Part shown: piece by piece, positions 6,357 to 9,187 of the stretch
Numbering within the stretch: position 1 is the stretch's first letter
Layout of the letters: every line of letters begins with the position of its first letter
Assembly (NCBI GenBank): GCA_049519595.1
Contig: JBEKQP010000220.1
Location: forward strand, 1-9,187
Source: CAWBRT01 sp049519595
GTDB lineage: Bacteria; Acidobacteriota; Terriglobia; Terriglobales; Acidobacteriaceae
DNA length: 9,187 nt
Direction: 5' to 3'
Translations under genes and position numbers: made by a program
Notes under the pieces: model-generated
What the model was told of the DNA's origin: nothing
The model's database searches: none
The model's input: only the letters and a program-made list of their open reading frames with translations

Positions 6357-7073
6357 CTACCAGCGGCCAGCGTGAGCACCACCATCCACGTGGACCACCT
6401 CTCCGGTTACTTGATCTGCCTGCGCGAGGTAGAGAACAGCCTCGACAATGTCTTTTACCTCCGCGATCTTCCCCATTGGCGGCAATCTTTTAAGAGAATC
6501 CTCGGAATCATCCTTGTGTAGTGGTGTATCCACGACCCCGGGCGCCACAGCGTTAAAGCGGATACCCTCTTTCGCATACTCGATCGCGAGACTCTTGGTC
6601 ACCGTATTCAAGCCCCCTTTCGTAATCATCGAAACTGAGCCATTAACGCCAGCGATTGGCTGATCAGCGAGCGACGCAGTGATGCTCACAACGCTGCCCG
6701 ATTCTTGTTTCAGCATCTGTCTTACCGTGAGCTGAGTGATGTAGAGGAATCCCAGCAGGTTGGTCGAGACCAAGGCATTGAAGTCCTCGGTAGTGAAGTC
6801 GGTGAAGGGCTTGGTGAGGAAGATTCCGGCGTTATTCACCAGAACATCAATGCTTCCGAAGTACTTGACGGCTGCTGCGACAGCGCTGGCCGCGGTCTCC
6901 TGCTTCCCTATGTCGCCATCGAATAGCATGAGGCTGGGTGAGGCAGTCAACGATTGACTGACATTACGAGACGTTGCGACGACACTATAACCTTCCTTCA
7001 GGAAGCCCGCGACCAAACCCGCACCAATACCACCCGATGCTCCCGTGACGATTGCTGTTTTCTTGTCTGACAT
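6357..7073 (-). CDS. SDR-family protein lacking the catalytic tyrosine
   Basis: A short-chain dehydrogenase/reductase of 238 aa, a normal length for classical SDRs. TGASGGIG (10-17) binds NAD(P), NNAG (80-83) and Asn105 are conserved, and the C-terminus HVDGG (228-232) is typical. Arg36 after the second strand suggests NADP preference. The Y-x-x-x-K motif is altered: Lys152 is present but position 148 is Ser, in SMITKGG; Ser134 lies near the usual catalytic Ser position. An SDR subfamily with a similar ...LTKGGLN stretch is known to me, so this is probably a family trait and not a mutation. Its activity is uncertain. AGGAG at 7086-7082 lies eight bases before ATG 7073 and overlaps the stop codon of the redoxin gene, so the two are co-transcribed and probably coupled. 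Substrate unknown. Confidence 0.92.
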   Translation of the reverse strand: MSDKKTAIVTGASGGIGAGLVAGFLKEGYSVVATSRNVSQSLTASPSLMLFDGDIGKQETAASAVAAAVKYFGSIDVLVNNAGIFLTKPFTDFTTEDFNALVSTNLLGFLYITQLTVRQMLKQESGSVVSITASLADQPIAGVNGSVSMITKGGLNTVTKSLAIEYAKEGIRFNAVAPGVVDTPLHKDDSEDSLKRLPPMGKIAEVKDIVEAVLYLAQADQVTGEVVHVDGGAHAGRW

Positions 7074-7084
7074 ACAGCCCGCTC

Positions 7085-7681
7085 CTAATCCTGTTCACCG
7101 AGAGTTTGAACGTACGATTTGCCGTATGGATAGAAGAGTTCCTTGCGGCCTTGCTGCCACGCCGCTCTGAGTTCGGGCGTTGTGATGTCCCAGTCCGGCC
7201 GGCATTTCTTGGTAACAGCACGTAAGTCCTGGCGGAGATCTTCCAAGGTGGGCCGACCCCAAAACCAGTAGCCGTTGTAGATCTTGTAAATGACAAGGCC
7301 TGGCTCGAGGACAATCACGTAAGGGATCATGGGATTGTGTACAGGATCGGTGTATTCGGCGATGTCGAGATCTCTTTGGATGACACGCCCCGCGTCGGAA
7401 AGAAAAGGCCAGTGGGCACCGACTCCACTGCGATATTCATTCGTCTCAGTGATATTGTCTGTGCTGATCGTGACAAGCCGGCAATAGGCGACCTCGAGCT
7501 CACGATGGAGTTGAACGAGACCTTCAGCCTGCCGGCGGTCCTTGGGGCAGTAACCGCCGCGGCTGAGGACGAGAACCATGGGATGTTGTCCTTGCAGTTC
7601 GGAGAGCTTGCGGCGCTTCGCCGTGTGGTCGGAAAGCTCGTAGTCGGGAAAGAGAGTTCCAGGAACAATGTCGGGTCGCAT
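7085..7681 (-). CDS. Thioredoxin-fold (AhpC/TSA-type redoxin) protein
   Basis: A 198-aa cytoplasmic protein with a peroxiredoxin-like fold: a start typical of the family (PGTLFPDYELSD, 7-18), the active-site turn SRGGYCPKDRRQ (40-51) with Cys45, and a likely cis-Pro at 120. Relatives of the W-C-P-x-C kind have two cysteines; here the second is Asp48. The Prx PxxxTxxC motif is also absent. Cys67 and Cys160 are the other cysteines and could resolve a disulfide. A C-terminal extension of about 45 residues (DWDITTPELRAAW, then KELFYPYGK) follows the domain. No signal peptide. GAGGA at 7692-7688 lies six bases before ATG 7681. It sits between the hydrolase and the SDR in one apparent operon. A peroxide or disulfide role is likely but the exact reaction is not known. 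Confidence 0.85.
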   Translation of the reverse strand: MRPDIVPGTLFPDYELSDHTAKRRKLSELQGQHPMVLVLSRGGYCPKDRRQAEGLVQLHRELEVAYCRLVTISTDNITETNEYRSGVGAHWPFLSDAGRVIQRDLDIAEYTDPVHNPMIPYVIVLEPGLVIYKIYNGYWFWGRPTLEDLRQDLRAVTKKCRPDWDITTPELRAAWQQGRKELFYPYGKSYVQTLGEQD

Positions 7682-7759
7682 ACGAAATCCTCAACCGCAG
7701 GCTGCTCGTCACCTGCTTACATGTCGATGATAAGCAGACTGCGTTCTTAATAGTGGCCG

Positions 7760-8629
7760 TCAACTAGCGCGACGCACCTGCAACTCTTCACGTGATGAGC
7801 TTACAAAGGCTCCGACCAATGCGGCGATCTCATCTGCAGCCGTGTCCAAAGCGAAATGACCGCCATCGAGAACGTGAACTTCAGCGTTTGGAACGTCTTT
7901 GCGGTAGCGCTCAGGTTCGCCGGAATCGAACGAGGACTCGTACTTGCCCCAGAGAACCAGCAGGCATGCTTGCCACTTCGGATAGGAGTCCACATTGGTT
8001 CGATAGTCGTAGAAGAGGTCGCTTTGAATCTCCGCCTGCCTTGGCTGACTCAGGAACGCAAACTCGTCCGTCCATAGATCAGGGTCATAACGTTCCACGT
8101 TCGGATCGTTTCCGACATGGCGCGTTCGCGCGGCTGCGAGCGACAACAGATTTGTACGAAGCGCGCTTTCGTTGGCGGCGCGATCGGCCCAAAAGGCTCG
8201 CCTCGTCTTCCAACTGGCCCCTAGGCCTTCGTTGTGCGCCACTGCATCCTGGACGATAAGCGCCTCGATGCGCTCCGGATGAGCCAAGGCCATGCGAAAA
8301 CCAACAGGCCCGCCGTAGTCCTGCATGTAAAGTGTGTAGCGCGAAATCCCGAGTGCGTCGGTGAAGTGATTCATGATCTCGGCGTAGTGATCAAACGTAT
8401 ACGCGAATTGTTTCGGGTCAGGCCAGTCGCTGTGTCCGAAGCCGGGGTAATCGGGCGCAACAAGGTGATAGCGATCGGAGAGCCGGGCGAAGAGCGGCTC
8501 GAACATTCTCGATGAGGACGGCAGTCCGTGCAGCAGGAAGAGTGTCGCCGCGTCTTTCGGTCCAGTCTCGCGATAGAAAATCGAGAGGCCATCGATCGAT
8601 ACTGCGCGGTAAAAGGTAGGGTACCTCAT
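7760..8629 (-). CDS. Alpha/beta hydrolase, epoxide-hydrolase/haloalkane-dehalogenase-like
   Basis: A 289-aa hydrolase. HGLP (34-37) is the oxyanion-hole motif, Asp104 in QDYGG is the nucleophile position of epoxide hydrolases and dehalogenases, and His258 in GGHF is the catalytic base. The third triad residue is expected at the Y-D-x-S-F position; here it reads YESSF with Glu231. Compared with relatives I recall, about eight residues also seem missing just before (SYPKWQACLLVLWGKY, 215-230), an in-frame loss that would shorten a loop ahead of a core strand. The long frame opens with GTG 8686, but AAAGGA at 8641-8636 fits ATG 8629, and MRYPTFYRAV is a typical start for this family. It heads an apparent operon with the redoxin (78-base gap) and the SDR. 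Substrate unknown. Confidence 0.9.
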   Translation of the reverse strand: MRYPTFYRAVSIDGLSIFYRETGPKDAATLFLLHGLPSSSRMFEPLFARLSDRYHLVAPDYPGFGHSDWPDPKQFAYTFDHYAEIMNHFTDALGISRYTLYMQDYGGPVGFRMALAHPERIEALIVQDAVAHNEGLGASWKTRRAFWADRAANESALRTNLLSLAAARTRHVGNDPNVERYDPDLWTDEFAFLSQPRQAEIQSDLFYDYRTNVDSYPKWQACLLVLWGKYESSFDSGEPERYRKDVPNAEVHVLDGGHFALDTAADEIAALVGAFVSSSREELQVRRAS

Positions 8630-8996
8630 AAGACGTCCTTTCGAGCGTGCAACCAGCGCTCGCAGATTCTTGTTCTGGGAGCTCACATCGGCATAACGAT
8701 GCGGGGTTTGTTCATGCGGGCGATAACATCCGTTCGGTCAGTGGCACTCTCAACTATCCGCAGGTCGAGCCGATGCCGCAATCGTCGCTGAGTGCCAATT
8801 GCGAATTTCCGTCGTCGCGAGCCGTGACATGCAGACAGATCAGCTCGTCCGAGCCGCAACGCTTATGCGCTGAATGTTTACCTGGAGATTCACGCCGTGA
8901 TGGAAACGTTGCCAGACACTGAGCCTCTTGTCGTTAGTGAGTCTTGATGCGGAGTTGGCTCATGCTGCTGGGGAGGATTGCTGGCTTTCGAAGCGA
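8630..8996. other. Intergenic stretch upstream of the hydrolase, no gene recognised
   Basis: Short frames occur on both strands but none shows a family signature or a good ribosome binding site. The stretch should hold the promoter of the minus-strand hydrolase operon. TTGAGA and TGTTAT occur there about 19 bases apart on the minus strand (near 8755-8725), a weak candidate only. It also holds an eight-base inverted repeat at 8742-8797. It may include decayed sequence from the gene that continues at the right edge. Confidence 0.4.
8742..8797. repeat. Inverted repeat TGGCACTC/GAGTGCCA
   Basis: Exact eight-base arms at 8742-8749 and 8790-8797 are separated by 40 bases, about 110 bases upstream of the hydrolase start. 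The arms could be paired half-sites for a regulator of the operon, the remains of insertion-sequence ends, or chance. No regulator gene is in the window to match it. Confidence 0.3.
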
Positions 8997-9187
8997 GTGT
9001 CACAAATTCAGAAGTCCTCAAGCCTGACAGCGAACTATAAGCGCGTTTTCAGCCAAAACGGATGGTGCATCCGCAGCGGCATCGCCGCACACTGGAAGGC
9101 ATCGGCCTACCAAAGTATTTTGGAACTTGCCGAGGCGTGCGATGTCCCGGTGCGTTGGGCGTGCCGCGCCGGTGTTTGTCACAGCTG
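8997..9187 (+). CDS. Partial plant-type [2Fe-2S] ferredoxin domain, cut by window end
   Basis: The plus-strand frame, open from 8901, becomes recognisable at about 9066: IRSGIAAHW, then SILELAEACDVPVRWACRAG and VCHS at the last full codon. This is the cluster-binding loop C-x4-C-x2-C of plant-type ferredoxins, seen as C-R-A-G-V-C-H-S with the third Cys presumably just outside the window (the last two bases are TG). Such domains form the C-terminus of flavohemoprotein/oxidoreductase or MOSC-type electron-transfer proteins. Sequence before about 9060 shows no similarity to such a partner, and the frame has no ATG; GTG 8997 is the best guess at a start. It may therefore be a 5'-truncated remnant or a short stand-alone ferredoxin. 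It is divergent to the hydrolase operon. Confidence 0.6.
   Translation, partial: MSQIQKSSSLTANYKRVFSQNGWCIRSGIAAHWKASAYQSILELAEACDVPVRWACRAGVCHS

Overview
The window carries two groups of genes, almost all on the minus strand, separated near 6.05-6.24 kb by a broken integrase gene. No rRNA, tRNA or lineage marker is present, so the organism can only be guessed. The left group has very strong AGGAGG-type ribosome binding sites and a molybdenum-hydroxylase/transporter set of the kind common in anaerobic Firmicutes and syntrophic bacteria. The integrase fragment and the right group resemble families I associate with Acidobacteria and other soil bacteria. This split is inference from remembered family resemblance. 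It fits either horizontal transfer or a metagenomic assembly join.

Left group (about 345-5533, read right to left): an MFS organic-acid/aromatic-acid transporter comes first, followed by a hairpin that probably ends its transcript. Then comes a tight three-gene operon for a xanthine-dehydrogenase-family molybdenum hydroxylase, in the order large molybdopterin subunit, FAD subunit, [2Fe-2S] subunit. The order matches E. coli xdhABC. Strong Shine-Dalgarno sites place several starts inside the longest open frames: the large subunit at GTG 4129 (784 aa), the FAD subunit at ATG 1788 (299 aa) and the Fe-S subunit at ATG 887 (180 aa). Together the genes could import and hydroxylate a heteroaromatic or purine-like compound. 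The substrate cannot be read from the sequence, and no XdhC/MocA-type maturation factor or regulator is in view.

Flanks of the left group: two short repeat blocks occur in the same orientation on both sides of the transporter/hydroxylase genes. Block A lies at 118-150 and 5808-5840; block B lies at 170-192 and 6048-6070. The second block B runs straight into the integrase remnant (about 6051-6239), which keeps the first catalytic-arginine region and then stops. A small open frame (5551-5892) just upstream of the transporter contains block A and is of doubtful status.

Right group (6357-8629, minus strand): an alpha/beta hydrolase, a redoxin-fold protein and a short-chain dehydrogenase/reductase (SDR), probably one operon. 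Each departs from textbook catalysis: the hydrolase has Glu where relatives have Asp and seems to lack a short loop, the redoxin has CPKD in place of CxxC, and the SDR has Ser in place of the catalytic Tyr. A roughly 370-base stretch with no recognised gene follows. At the right edge a plus-strand frame enters a plant-type [2Fe-2S] ferredoxin domain cut off by the window end.

No CRISPR array, riboswitch, RNA gene or complete mobile element was found. The parts most worth checking are the repeat-flanked catabolic cassette with its adjacent integrase scar, and the unusual catalytic residues of the right-hand operon.
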